A stretch of 64,000 nucleotides of DNA from Lentzea waywayandensis (lineage in GTDB: Bacteria; Actinomycetota; Actinomycetes; Mycobacteriales; Pseudonocardiaceae). The stretch lies in contig NZ_FOYL01000002.1 of assembly GCF_900115955.1 (NCBI RefSeq), positions 744,001 through 808,000 of the forward strand, in the 5' to 3' direction. Under the pieces are notes generated by a model, which saw nothing but the letters and a program-made list of their open reading frames with translations, made no database searches and was not told where the DNA came from. Below, piece after piece: positions 8,466 through 17,429 of the stretch. A program made the translations under genes and the position numbers. Numbering within the stretch: the first letter of the stretch is position 1; every line of letters starts with the position of its first letter.

Positions 8466-10163
8466 TCACATGAACCGGGTGCTCTGACTGTCGATGAAGC
8501 TCTGCGCGCGCTCGAGCGTGTGGGAGGCATAGGTTCCCCCGGCACGGGCGTCCAGCAGGGCGTTCTGCTGCGCGTCCGTCATCATCCGCTGCAGCTCGCG
8601 ATGCTGGTGCATCGACCTGTCGGGGTCCTGCTCGATGAACTTCTTCTCGATGCCCTCGCTCATCGCGATGACGCGCTCGAGGGTCTGCTCGAGCAGGTGC
8701 TCGTCGAACGGCTGCCCGTTCTCGCGGCACAACGTCGAGCTCTCCAGCAACGTCCGGCTCGACGTCACCAGTTCGCTCGCCAGCCGGGCGTACTCGCGAC
8801 GTTCGTGGTCCTCGTCGTTGCCCCGGATGCCCAGCCACCTGATCACGAGCGGCAACGAGCCGCCCTGCACGACCAGGGTGAGGATCGCGACGGTGAAGGC
8901 GATGAGGATCAGCTCGGTGCGGAACGGCAGGTCCTCCGGCAACGTCTGGGCGGCCGCCACCGTCACCACCCCGCGCATGCCCGACCACGCGAGCACCGCC
9001 CCGCCCCGCCAGCTCAGGCCCTCACTGGCGTAGAAGGCGACGTCGGCCTGCTTGCGTTGCAGCATGCGGATTCCACGGTCGTACCGCTTCTCCTCGCCGG
9101 GCTTGGGGCCCCGCGCGACGAACCGGTCCGCGAAGGCCTCCAGCTTGCCGGTGAACGCGTCCGCGCGGCGTTGCTGGCGGCGCAGCAGGGCGATCACCGG
9201 GATGGTGAACGCGACGCGCAGCAGGACCAGCGCCACCGTGGCCAGCACGCCGATCACCAGCGTGCGCACCAGACCCTCGTCCGCCACGGCACCGACGACG
9301 GACGTGAGCTCGAAGCCCACCAGCAGGAAGACGCCGTTCTCCAGGATCAGCTGGATCGTGCGCCAGTTGGTGCGTTCGGAGATGCGGTCGTGCGCGGTGA
9401 ACCGCTTCGCGCTCTGGTGGCCCGTGATCAGGCCGGCCACCACGACGGCGATCACGCCGGACGCGTGCACCTCCTCGGCCGGGATGAACGCCAGGAACGG
9501 CACCACGTACGAGATCGCGGTCGTGAGCACGGGCTGGCCCTGGATCTTCGATCGCGCCCACACCGACACGATGCCCACCGCGGCACCGATCACCACGCCC
9601 ACCGACACGGCGTACGCGAAGTCGGCCAGCGCACTGCCGAACGACACGCTGGCCGTGATGGCGACGATGGCCGTGCGCAGCAGCACGAGGGCGGTCGCGT
9701 CGTTGACCAGGCCTTCGCCCTCAAGAATCGTGACGAGCCTGGGCGGCAGGCCCAGCTTCTTGCCGATCGACGTGGCGGCGACCGCGTCCGGCGGGCTGAT
9801 CACCGCGCCGAGTGCGAGCGCGGCCGCGAAACCGATCTCCGGTAGCAGCCACCAGATCAGCAGGCCGGTGCCGAACGCCGACACGGCCACGAGCAGCACC
9901 GACAGCGCGCCGATGGTCGCGAAGTTGCGTCTGAAGTCGACCACCGGCACGTTCACCGCCGCCGAGTACAGGATCGGCGGCAGCACGATCACCAGGATCC
10001 ACTCGGGCTCCACGACCAGGTGCGGCGCTCCGGGCAGCCGGCTGCACGCCATGCCGACCAGCACGAGCAGCACGGGTGCGGCCACGCCCAGTTTGGGCGC
10101 GGCGTACGACACCACCACGATGATCAGTACCGCCGCGACGGCGAGCAAGGCCCATTCCTGCAT
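8466..10163 (-). CDS. CPA1-type Na+/H+ antiporter
   Basis: A 565-aa protein with about twelve membrane helices matching NhaP/NHE-type cation:proton antiporters. The ion-binding region reads ISPPDAVAATSIGKKLGLPPRL, followed by EGEGLVNDATALVLL, the classic ND pair of CPA1 carriers. The last 150 residues are hydrophilic and charged (EDHERREYARLASELVTSS...), a probable cytoplasmic regulatory tail. It lies 51 bp downstream of the NCS1 permease in the same direction, and converges head-on with the dasR stop with no gap. Confidence 0.88.
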   Translation of the reverse strand: MQEWALLAVAAVLIIVVVSYAAPKLGVAAPVLLVLVGMACSRLPGAPHLVVEPEWILVIVLPPILYSAAVNVPVVDFRRNFATIGALSVLLVAVSAFGTGLLIWWLLPEIGFAAALALGAVISPPDAVAATSIGKKLGLPPRLVTILEGEGLVNDATALVLLRTAIVAITASVSFGSALADFAYAVSVGVVIGAAVGIVSVWARSKIQGQPVLTTAISYVVPFLAFIPAEEVHASGVIAVVVAGLITGHQSAKRFTAHDRISERTNWRTIQLILENGVFLLVGFELTSVVGAVADEGLVRTLVIGVLATVALVLLRVAFTIPVIALLRRQQRRADAFTGKLEAFADRFVARGPKPGEEKRYDRGIRMLQRKQADVAFYASEGLSWRGGAVLAWSGMRGVVTVAAAQTLPEDLPFRTELILIAFTVAILTLVVQGGSLPLVIRWLGIRGNDEDHERREYARLASELVTSSRTLLESSTLCRENGQPFDEHLLEQTLERVIAMSEGIEKKFIEQDPDRSMHQHRELQRMMTDAQQNALLDARAGGTYASHTLERAQSFIDSQSTRFM

Positions 10164-10214
10164 GACGTGCAGTTTGCTTGATCGGAACGGACCTCGCCCG
10201 GGCAGCCACGCCGG

Positions 10215-11828
10215 TCAGGAAGCAGGAAGCACGTGCCGGCCGTCACGGTCGGTGCTCAGGCACAACGAGCAGATCTCGCCGCCCAGAGCGCTGGCCGTCA
10301 TGTCCGGCCGCTCGTACGACTCCGCGCACACCACGCACTCGTACCGCGTCCCGCTCGGGTTGCCGTCCTCGTCGAGCACCGGCTCCTCGATGCCGTCGTC
10401 GGTGCGGCGCAGGTAGAACCGGCCGCGCGTGAGCACCGCGAGCAACGGCGTCAGCACGATCGGGATGCCGACCGCGACCAGCGGCGAGTACGGCTGGATC
10501 GCCGCGCCGAAGAGTCCGAAGTAGACCGAGATGGAGAAGATCGACGAGGCGAGGAACGACCCGACGCCCACCGGGTTGACCGGGAAGAGCATGCCGCGGC
10601 GGAACTCCGGCTGCTTCGGCGACAGCTTGAGCAGGTACTTGTTGATCGCGATGTCCGCCGCGACCGTGACGACCCACGCCATCGCGCAGTTCGAGTAGAA
10701 GCTCAGCAGGTTGTTCAGGAAGCTGAACATGTCCGCTTCCATGAGCACCAGCGCGATCGCGAGGTTGACCAGCACGAACACCAGTCGCCCCGGATAGTGC
10801 TTCGTGACGCGGGTGAAGGAGTTCGTCCACGCCAGCGACCCCGAGTAGGCGTTGGTGACGTTGATCTTCACCTGGCTCAGCACCACGAGCACCAGGGCCA
10901 GCGGCACCACCAGCCACGCGGGCATGAACTGCTTGAACACCCCGGTGAACTGCTCGATCGGTTCCACAGCGGCGACCTTGCCGACCGCGTCGAGCACGTA
11001 GACCGCCATGAACGCGCCGATCGCCTGCTTCAGCGCGCCGAACACCACCCAGCCCGGTCCGGCCATGATCACGGACGTCCACCACGCACGGCGGTTCGAA
11101 GCGGTGCGCGGCGGCATGAACCGCAGGTAGTCGATCTGCTCGCCGATCTGCCCCATCAACGACAGGCAGACGCCGGCGCCGAGCATCACCGCGGCGGTGT
11201 TCACGCCGGTGTCCCCGTAGGCGAGCCAGCGGCTGACCGAGTCCGGGTCCGCGATCACCAGGTACAGCAGCGGCGCCACCATCAGCAGCAACCACAACGG
11301 GTTCGTCCAGCTCTGGAGCTTCGCGAGCACCTTCATCCCGTAGATCACCAGCGGGATGATCACCAACGTCGAGGCCAGATATCCCAGCCACAGCGGCAGC
11401 CCCAGCGCGTAGCGCAGGCCCTGCGCCATGATGGAGCCTTCGAGCGCGAAGAAGATGAACGTGAAGCTCGCGAAGATCACGCTCGTGATGACCGAGCCGT
11501 AGTAGCCGAAGCCCGATCCGCGCGTGATCAGGTCGAGGTCGATGTTGTACCGCGCCGCGTAGTAGGCCAGCGGGAACCCCGTCACGAAGATGACGATCGC
11601 CGCGAACCCGATGGCCAGCAACGCGTTCCCGGTGCCGTGCGCGAGCCCGATGCCCGCGCCGATCGAGAAGTCCGCCATGTAGGCGATCCCGCCCAGCGCC
11701 GACGCCCCGACGACGGCGGGTGTCCAGCGCCGGTACGTCCGGGGCGCGAACCGCAGGGTGTAGTCCTCAAGCGTCTCTTTGGACGCCGCACGAACCGGCG
11801 CAGGCTCCACAACCTCGTCAAGGGTCAT
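10215..11828 (-). CDS. NCS1 purine/cytosine-type permease with cysteine-rich C-terminal tail
   Basis: A 537-aa permease with about twelve helices. The NCS1 hallmarks are RRWTPAVVGASALGGIAYMADFSIG near residue 35 and QVKINVTNAYSGSLAWTNSF in the middle. Substrates of the family are nucleobases, allantoin, hydantoin or thiamine precursors. After the last helix the protein continues into a soluble tail containing CVVC (C498, C501) and CSLC (C520, C523), a CxxC-x18-CxxC array that could bind zinc or iron. Such a tail is not usual for NCS1 carriers. It diverges from the hypothetical gene at 11907. Confidence 0.85.
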   Translation of the reverse strand: MTLDEVVEPAPVRAASKETLEDYTLRFAPRTYRRWTPAVVGASALGGIAYMADFSIGAGIGLAHGTGNALLAIGFAAIVIFVTGFPLAYYAARYNIDLDLITRGSGFGYYGSVITSVIFASFTFIFFALEGSIMAQGLRYALGLPLWLGYLASTLVIIPLVIYGMKVLAKLQSWTNPLWLLLMVAPLLYLVIADPDSVSRWLAYGDTGVNTAAVMLGAGVCLSLMGQIGEQIDYLRFMPPRTASNRRAWWTSVIMAGPGWVVFGALKQAIGAFMAVYVLDAVGKVAAVEPIEQFTGVFKQFMPAWLVVPLALVLVVLSQVKINVTNAYSGSLAWTNSFTRVTKHYPGRLVFVLVNLAIALVLMEADMFSFLNNLLSFYSNCAMAWVVTVAADIAINKYLLKLSPKQPEFRRGMLFPVNPVGVGSFLASSIFSISVYFGLFGAAIQPYSPLVAVGIPIVLTPLLAVLTRGRFYLRRTDDGIEEPVLDEDGNPSGTRYECVVCAESYERPDMTASALGGEICSLCLSTDRDGRHVLPAS

Positions 11829-11906
11829 GGATCTCGACGCTAGGAAACGTGCGTTTCAGCCGATCACGCCGCTTGTGACGGACCGGTGACGCTATGTTCA
11901 CCGATC

Positions 11907-12374
11907 ATGGATGATCTCGTGACGTTCATGAAGCAGCGCAGGCTCGCCGACGAGGCGGCCGCGCAGACGTGGGCCGAACGGGCCGCGACCATGTCGGAGT
12001 GGGCACGCAAGGTCGTGGTCCTGCTGACGAACCACCAGATCCCCGCCGAGCACACGCTGCACGACACGGTCAGCGGCCAGAAGGTGCGCATCGCGTCCGG
12101 GTGGCTCGTGCTGGCCTCCCGGATACCGAGCTCGACCCACCCCGGGGTGTTCAAGGAGGCCGGGATCTTCCTGACCCCGGCCGCGGAGCTCTGGCAGTAC
12201 GACAACGAGTGGCCGATGGCCGCCCGCCTCACCGCGACCATTCCCGCGTTCAGGACGCCGGACGGCGCGGTGATGCGGGCCCGCTGCGAGTGGATCCTCG
12301 ACAACGTCGTCGAGGCGTTCGCGGACACGCTGGAACGCCACGGCATCGACGTCTTCGAGCTGGAAGGTCTCTAG
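11907..12374 (+). CDS. Hypothetical protein
   Basis: A 155-aa soluble protein starting at ATG 11907 (a GTG seven codons earlier is also open). It begins with a helical segment (MDDLVTFMKQRRLADEAAAQTWAERAATMSEWARKV) followed by mixed alpha/beta sequence. I recognise no family motif. Its TAG overlaps the TAG of the converging kinase gene as CTAG. It is divergent from the NCS1 permease. Confidence 0.7.
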   Translation: MDDLVTFMKQRRLADEAAAQTWAERAATMSEWARKVVVLLTNHQIPAEHTLHDTVSGQKVRIASGWLVLASRIPSSTHPGVFKEAGIFLTPAAELWQYDNEWPMAARLTATIPAFRTPDGAVMRARCEWILDNVVEAFADTLERHGIDVFELEGL

Positions 12375-14338
12375 ATCTTCCAGATCCGGACGGTCTTGTC
12401 GTCGCCACCGGCCGCGATCCGCTTGCCGTCCGGGGAGAACGCGACCGTCTGGATCTGGCCACCCGCGCCGATCACCGTGGCGCGGACCTTCTTGGTCTCC
12501 ACGTCCCACAGCTGGACGAAGTTGCCCTGACCCCAGGCCGCGACCGTGTCGCCGTCCGGGTGGTACAGCGCGCTCGAGAGGGTGAGACTGTCGTCCGCGC
12601 GCAGGAACACGGCCTTGCTCTGCCCGGACTCCACGTCCCAGAGCTGCATGCTGTTCTTGCCGTCACCGTCGATGACCGCCAGGGTCTTGCCATCTGGCGA
12701 GAACGAGCCGCCGTCGCCGGTCGAGTCGTTGATGGTCTTGACCGTCTTGCCGGTGGCCGGGTCGACGATCTTGATCTCCTGGTACTTGGTGCCGGCGTAG
12801 GCCAGCAGCTTGCCGTCCGGGCTGAACGACAGGTCGCTGCTGCCCTGCGCCTCGGTCAGGCCGATCTTGACCGTGCGGGCCGCCACGTCCCAGACCTGGA
12901 GACGGCCGGTGTGGGTGATGCCGACGAGCGTCTTGCCGTCCGGGTGGAAGCGCAGGGTCTTCATGATCGACCGGCTCTGGTCGAGGCCGCCGATCATCGA
13001 GCGGTCGGAGATGTTCCACAGGTACGTGGTGAAGTCACCGGTGCGGTTGCCGCCCGCCGCGAGGATCTTGCCGTCCGGGCTGATCGCCACCGCGCACGCC
13101 GAGGCGCCGCCGGGGCCGTCCGGGTTCTGGACGGTGCCGATCAGCTTGCCGGTCGTGGTGTCCCACAGGCGGACCAGTGCGCCGCCGTCGCCCAGGCCGT
13201 CCTCGGCGCTGGCGAGGATCTTGCCGTCCGGGCTCCACGCGACCGAGGAGACCGACGCCTTGTGGTCGACCAGCTGGACGTGCTCGGTGAACTCCTCCGG
13301 GCGTCCCGGCTGGGCTTTCGACGAGGTCGTCGACTGCTCGGAGCCGCCCTCCTTGTTGGAGGCCGCCTTGTTGTCGTTGGTGGACGGCAGTTCGGCCCCT
13401 CTGCCGTCGTTGTTCTTCGTGCTGAGCCACCACGCGGTGCCGCCGCCGATCACCGCGAGCGCCCCGCCTCCCGCCAGCAGCAACGTGCGTCTGCTGACGC
13501 CCTGCTTGGCCACGACCGGCAGCACGACGGGCGCGCCGGCGAGCATCGCCAGCGCCTGGTCGACCGAGGCGCGTTCGGCGGGGTTCTTGCGCAGCAGCCC
13601 GCCCAGCAGCGACGTGAGGTGCCCGGCGCGTTGCGGGGGCGGCGGGTCCTGGGTGAGCAGCATCGACAGGGTCGTCATGAAGTCCTGGCCCTGGTACGGC
13701 GGCCTGCCCTCGACGGCGGCGTACAGGGTGGCGCCGAGCGACCACAGGTCGGTCGCCGGGGTAATCGGCGCGCCGGTGCCCTGTTCGGGCGCCATGTACG
13801 CGGGTGTGCCGACGATCGAGCCGTCGGTGGTCAGCGGGACGTCGCCGGTGAGCCGCGCGATGCCGAAGTCGGTGATGACGACCCGGTCGCCGGACAGCAA
13901 CACGTTGGCGGGCTTGAGATCGCGGTGCACGATCCCGGCCTGGTGCGCCACCCGCAGCGCGCTCAGCATCGACGTGGCGATGTAGGCGACCTGGTCCGCG
14001 GGCAGCGCGCCCTGGGTCTTGATGGCGTCGGACAGCGATCCGCCCCGGACGAACTCCATCACGATCATCGGGGTGCCGTTGTACTCGACGACGTCGTGCA
14101 CGGTGACGATGCCGGGGTGGTTGAGCTGGCCGGCGAGCTGCGCCTCCCGCATGGCGCGCTGGCACAGCAACGCCCGCTGCTGCGGGTCGAGCCCGACCGG
14201 CAGCAGCAGTTCCTTGATGGCCACCTCACGGCCGATGACCTCGTCCCGGCCGAGCCACACCCGGCCCATGCCGCCGACGCCGATCACCTGAACAAGCCGG
14301 TAGCGCTGCGCCACCAGACTTCCCGTCGCATCTGTCAC
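12371..14338 (-). CDS. Membrane Ser/Thr protein kinase with WD40 sensor domain
   Basis: A 655-aa Hanks-type kinase. Residues 12-270 carry the glycine loop GVGGMGRV, VAIKE (Lys42), HRDLKPAN (138-145), DFG (157-159) and APE (183-185). A single membrane helix near 290-312 (LLLAGGGALAVIGGG) is followed by a Ser/Thr/Lys-rich stalk. About seven WD40-type repeats then end in LWDV or IWKI after SPDGK turns, consistent with one seven-bladed propeller outside the membrane. The kinase domain should face the cytoplasm. GTG 14338 is the start, and two inverted repeats sit just upstream. Partner proteins are not evident. Confidence 0.92.
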   Translation of the reverse strand: MTDATGSLVAQRYRLVQVIGVGGMGRVWLGRDEVIGREVAIKELLLPVGLDPQQRALLCQRAMREAQLAGQLNHPGIVTVHDVVEYNGTPMIVMEFVRGGSLSDAIKTQGALPADQVAYIATSMLSALRVAHQAGIVHRDLKPANVLLSGDRVVITDFGIARLTGDVPLTTDGSIVGTPAYMAPEQGTGAPITPATDLWSLGATLYAAVEGRPPYQGQDFMTTLSMLLTQDPPPPQRAGHLTSLLGGLLRKNPAERASVDQALAMLAGAPVVLPVVAKQGVSRRTLLLAGGGALAVIGGGTAWWLSTKNNDGRGAELPSTNDNKAASNKEGGSEQSTTSSKAQPGRPEEFTEHVQLVDHKASVSSVAWSPDGKILASAEDGLGDGGALVRLWDTTTGKLIGTVQNPDGPGGASACAVAISPDGKILAAGGNRTGDFTTYLWNISDRSMIGGLDQSRSIMKTLRFHPDGKTLVGITHTGRLQVWDVAARTVKIGLTEAQGSSDLSFSPDGKLLAYAGTKYQEIKIVDPATGKTVKTINDSTGDGGSFSPDGKTLAVIDGDGKNSMQLWDVESGQSKAVFLRADDSLTLSSALYHPDGDTVAAWGQGNFVQLWDVETKKVRATVIGAGGQIQTVAFSPDGKRIAAGGDDKTVRIWKI

Positions 14339-14353
14339 GGCGGGCAGCTTAGA

Positions 14354-14394
14354 TGGGAGAACACGCTCCCACGAACGTATCCGGCAAGTTCGTG
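14354..14394. promoter_or_regulatory. Two adjacent inverted repeats upstream of the kinase gene
   Basis: TGGGAG-AACACG-CTCCCA (14354-14371) is followed by CACGAAC-N11-GTTCGTG (14370-14394), sharing two bases. Both repeats are perfect in their arms and lie 16-56 bp upstream of the kinase GTG. They look like operators; the first also has the arms of a CebR box but with a six-base spacer. Confidence 0.4.
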
Positions 14395-14461
14395 AACAAT
14401 CGGAACTGTTGGCAGCAAAGAAACATCATGCGCATTCAATCGGTCGACAATGGACCTGTCC

Positions 14462-15046
14462 CTAGTGGACTCTCGCGACCTCGATTCCGATCTCCCCGAA
14501 CATCCGCAACTTCCGCGTCCTAGTCGGTTCCGTGGTGAACCCGGCCTCGCCGATCCCCTTGGCCGCGTGACCGTGGTGCGCGATGTCGGCGAGCACGAGC
14601 AGGCCGCCCGGCCGCAGCACGCGACGCACCTCGGCGAGCATCTCCCCCTTCGACGGCCCGTCGAGGTGGTGCAGCATCAGGCTGGAGAAGACGACGTCGA
14701 ACGACGCGTCGGGGAACGCCAGCTCCTGCGCGAACCCCCGGTCCAGCTTGGCCTTCAGCCCCGCCCGCCGCAGCTTGCGTTCGCTCCGCGCGAGCATCTT
14801 CAGATCGGGGTCCACGCCGACGAGCTCGACGTCGCGATGACGCTTTCCGGTGGAGCGCAACAGGTTTCCAGTGCCGCAGCCGACGTCGAGCACTCGTTGC
14901 CCGGCACTCAGCCGCGCCACCTCGACCATCTCCTGGTGGATCGCGTGCAATCCGGACACGCGGTGCAGCACGTCGTAGAACGGCAGCAGGTAGTGCTTGC
15001 CCATGCCGGGCAGATAGTCCCGCTCCTGGGACGATGTTTCGGCCAT
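14462..15046 (-). CDS. Class I SAM-dependent methyltransferase
   Basis: A 194-aa Methyltransf_11-type enzyme. Motif I is VLDVGCGTGNLLRS, the acidic loop is LVGVDPDLKML and motif IV is FDVVFSSLMLHHL; VLRPGGLLVLADI follows. ATG 15046 starts MAETSSQERDYLPGMGKHY; the longer upstream frame is non-coding in character. The substrate is unknown. It diverges from the AraC gene. Confidence 0.82.
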   Translation of the reverse strand: MAETSSQERDYLPGMGKHYLLPFYDVLHRVSGLHAIHQEMVEVARLSAGQRVLDVGCGTGNLLRSTGKRHRDVELVGVDPDLKMLARSERKLRRAGLKAKLDRGFAQELAFPDASFDVVFSSLMLHHLDGPSKGEMLAEVRRVLRPGGLLVLADIAHHGHAAKGIGEAGFTTEPTRTRKLRMFGEIGIEVARVH

Positions 15047-15116
15047 GAACTCATTCTGACTGCGGCCAGACCTGGATTTCTGTGCCGATCCACGGTTTGA
15101 GTGGGACGATTTGACG

Positions 15117-16037
15117 GTGCGCGCCATCCGAACGCCCAGGAAGGGCGCCGAGCCCGCGAAGTACGCCTGGCAACCCGCTCCCGGCGACCTGCCCGTCATG
15201 GCCGTGCTGCTCGGGCACGGCGCGGACTTCGACGGCTCGCACGAGGCCCACTCCCACGACTTCCCCGGCCTGGCCTACTTCGAGACGGCCGGCGGCGTGG
15301 TGCGGCACGGCCGCCAGGTCAGGCAGGTCGAGGCGGGCGACCTGTTCGTCATCGCGCCCGGCGACGTGATGGGCCAGGCCCACCGGGACGACCTCGTCGA
15401 CGCACGGGGCTGGGGCGTCTTCTTCACCGCCGACGCGCTCGGCCCGGACACTCCCGGCGCGCACCTGGCGTGGCGCACGCACCCGTTGCTGTTCCCGTTC
15501 GTCCACGGCGGTGCGACCGGTGCGTTGCGGCTCAAGGTCCCCGTCGAGCGCCGCGCCGAGTGGACCACCCGCGTGGAGGCGCTGCACGAAGAACTCGTGC
15601 AGCGTCCCGACGGCTATCGGGAAGCCGTGTCGGCGCACCTGACGTTGCTGCTGGTCGGGGTGTCGAGGCTGGCCGCGGACGTCGTCGGCGACCTGCGCGA
15701 GAACGCCGAACCGCTGCTGGCCGAGGTGTTCGACGTGATCGAGCGGCGTTACCCGGAACCGTTGTCGCTGCGCGAGGTCGCCGCCGCGGTCAGCATCTCC
15801 CCCGGCCACCTGACCTCGACCGTGCGCAAGCGGACCGGGCGCACGGTGCAGGAGTGGATCACCGAGCGCCGGATGGTCCAGGCACGGCGGCTGCTCGCCG
15901 GGACGGACCTGCCGATCGGCGACATCGGCCGGCAGGTGGGCATCCCCGACGCCGGCTACTTCGCCCGGACGTTCGGCAAGCTGCACGGAATGAGTCCTAC
16001 GCGTTGGCGGCGGTTCAACCACCTGAACGGCCGCTGA
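15117..16037 (+). CDS. AraC-family transcriptional regulator
   Basis: A protein of 306 aa from GTG 15117 (TTG 15111 is also possible; a GGGA motif lies upstream of both). The N-terminal cupin-like sensing domain (HDFPGLAYFETAGGVVRHG, VEAGDLFVIAPGDVM) is followed by a C-terminal double helix-turn-helix (about 215-305: LREVAAAVSISPGHLTSTVRKRTG and IGDIGRQVGIPDAGYFARTFGKLHGMSPTRWR). It probably controls neighbouring genes, but no target is evident. Confidence 0.85.
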   Translation: MRAIRTPRKGAEPAKYAWQPAPGDLPVMAVLLGHGADFDGSHEAHSHDFPGLAYFETAGGVVRHGRQVRQVEAGDLFVIAPGDVMGQAHRDDLVDARGWGVFFTADALGPDTPGAHLAWRTHPLLFPFVHGGATGALRLKVPVERRAEWTTRVEALHEELVQRPDGYREAVSAHLTLLLVGVSRLAADVVGDLRENAEPLLAEVFDVIERRYPEPLSLREVAAAVSISPGHLTSTVRKRTGRTVQEWITERRMVQARRLLAGTDLPIGDIGRQVGIPDAGYFARTFGKLHGMSPTRWRRFNHLNGR

Positions 16038-16112
16038 ACTCCTGCGGACGGCCTGTCGATCACCAGGCGTTTCGTCGTATTCGTCCCTCCCGGCCGTGGC
16101 ACTGTCGTGACC

Positions 16113-16595
16113 ATGACCGGCACCACCCTGAACGACGGCAGAGACCTCGGCGCGACGTTCCACGACCTGATGGAAGTCGTCGTGAGGTGGCTGCCGTTCG
16201 GGCTCTCCGGCGTCGTCGCGCCGAGCTTCCTCGGGTTCGCCCTGATCAACGGGTTCACGTTCGGCATCGACCTGCTGCTGCTCACGCTGTTCCGCAGCGG
16301 CCTCGGCCTGCCGGTGCCGATCGCGTTCACGATCGCCTACGTGCTCGCGTTCGGCCTGAGCTTCGTGCTCAACCGGGCGCTGAACTTCCGCTCGCACGCG
16401 CCGGTCGGCCCGCAGGCGGGCCTGTACGCCGTCGCGATCCTGATCAACTACCTGGCGTTCATCCTCGGGGTCGGCAGCGCGCTGACCGAGATCGGCCTGC
16501 AGTACCACCTGTCCCGCATCGTCGCCGGCGCGTGCGAGGCCGCGTTCATGTACAGCGTGATGCGCTGGATCATCTTCCGCGACACCAAGAACTGA
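16113..16595 (+). CDS. GtrA-like membrane protein
   Basis: A 160-aa protein with four predicted membrane helices in the GtrA/DPMS pattern (FGLSGVVAPSFLGFALINGFTFG, VLAFGLSFVLNRALNF, AEAAFMYSVMRWIIF-like end). GtrA-family proteins are thought to help flip or translocate lipid-linked sugars. ATG 16113 was chosen over GTG 16107. It converges on the DUF2630 gene with a five-base gap. Confidence 0.78.
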   Translation: MTGTTLNDGRDLGATFHDLMEVVVRWLPFGLSGVVAPSFLGFALINGFTFGIDLLLLTLFRSGLGLPVPIAFTIAYVLAFGLSFVLNRALNFRSHAPVGPQAGLYAVAILINYLAFILGVGSALTEIGLQYHLSRIVAGACEAAFMYSVMRWIIFRDTKN

Positions 16596-16600
16596 CCGGC

Positions 16601-16846
16601 CTACTGCAGGTAGCCCTCGACCTCGCCGACCGCGCGGGCCGGGACGTCGTCCGCGTCGCCGCCCAGCGACCGGGCGGACCGGCGCCGCCGCAGCAGGTCC
16701 CAGCACTGGTCGAGGGCTTCCTCCAGCGACCGCAGCCGGGCGTGCTCCTCGTCCGTGGAGATCTCGCCGGACGCGAGCTGCTGACGCAGCTTGTGCTCCT
16801 CGTCGACCAGTTCGTTGATGCGGCCCAGCACGTTCTCGTCGCTCAT
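16601..16846 (-). CDS. DUF2630-family small protein
   Basis: An 81-aa protein from ATG 16846 (MSDENVLGRINELVDEEHKLRQQ...). It is highly charged and probably a helical hairpin (LASGEISTDEEHARLRSLEEALDQCWDLLRRRRSAR), which is the pattern of actinobacterial DUF2630 proteins. Function is unknown. It follows a VOC gene in the same direction after ten bases, so the two are probably co-transcribed. Confidence 0.8.
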   Translation of the reverse strand: MSDENVLGRINELVDEEHKLRQQLASGEISTDEEHARLRSLEEALDQCWDLLRRRRSARSLGGDADDVPARAVGEVEGYLQ

Positions 16847-16856
16847 CCGCCCGACT

Positions 16857-17222
16857 CTACGACGAACCCAGGGGCAGCGCGGCCAGCGACAGGCTGTTGC
16901 CGTCCGGATCGAGCACCTCGACGTGCCGGACGCCGTTGGAGTACGTCTCGACGGGCTCATGGCCGACCCCGAAGTCCGCGAGCCGGGCCAGTGCTTCGTC
17001 GAACTCGTTCAACGCCACCCCGAACGTGATCATCGAGCCGCCGACGCGCGACGACCGCACGTCACGGGCGTCGAGTACGACGTACGCGTTCTCCCCGACC
17101 TGCCAGAGGTGTTCCTCGCCGATGACCTCGTCGGCCTCGCGGCCGAAGAACACCTCGTACCACTCCAGCGACCTCGGCAGGTCGCTCACACACATCACGC
17201 TGTGCAGGTCCACGCGCTCCAC
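16857..17222 (-). CDS. VOC-family (glyoxalase/bleomycin-resistance fold) protein
   Basis: A 121-aa single VOC module with the usual paired beta-alpha-beta-beta-beta halves (RSLEWYEVFFGREADE, HVEVLDPDGNSLSLAAL). Metal-site positions are suggested by the first-strand His and the C-terminal Glu of HVEVLDPDGN, but the substrate is unknown. Alternatives are dioxygenase-like or antibiotic-binding roles. It starts the short operon with the DUF2630 gene and diverges from the LPMO gene. Confidence 0.78.
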   Translation of the reverse strand: MERVDLHSVMCVSDLPRSLEWYEVFFGREADEVIGEEHLWQVGENAYVVLDARDVRSSRVGGSMITFGVALNEFDEALARLADFGVGHEPVETYSNGVRHVEVLDPDGNSLSLAALPLGSS

Positions 17223-17313
17223 CCTCCCGAACGTCTTGGAGGGGTAGACCGGTCGCGCGACGCGAACTCATCGGTGTCGGCTGCGGCCCGGCACCAGGGG
17301 CGATTCGTCCGGT

Positions 17314-17357
17314 TGGTCCAATGAAATGGTTCAACCACTTGTTTACACTTGTGAACA
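17314..17357. promoter_or_regulatory. Chitinase-type direct repeats and a TGTT/AACA palindrome before the LPMO gene
   Basis: TGGTCCAA (17314-17321) and TGGTTCAA (17327-17334) form a 13-bp-spaced direct repeat resembling the TGGTCYRRACC-type repeats of Streptomyces chitinase promoters. TGTTTACACTTGTGAACA (17340-17357) is an 18-bp palindrome with two mismatched pairs. Both lie 70-120 bp upstream of the LPMO start. Confidence 0.4.
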
Positions 17358-17429
17358 GGGCCGCCGACCCGTCGCGCGAACCACCTCCCTCGCGGAAGTG
17401 TTCGCCACCTCCGCCTGCCAGGAGGCGTT

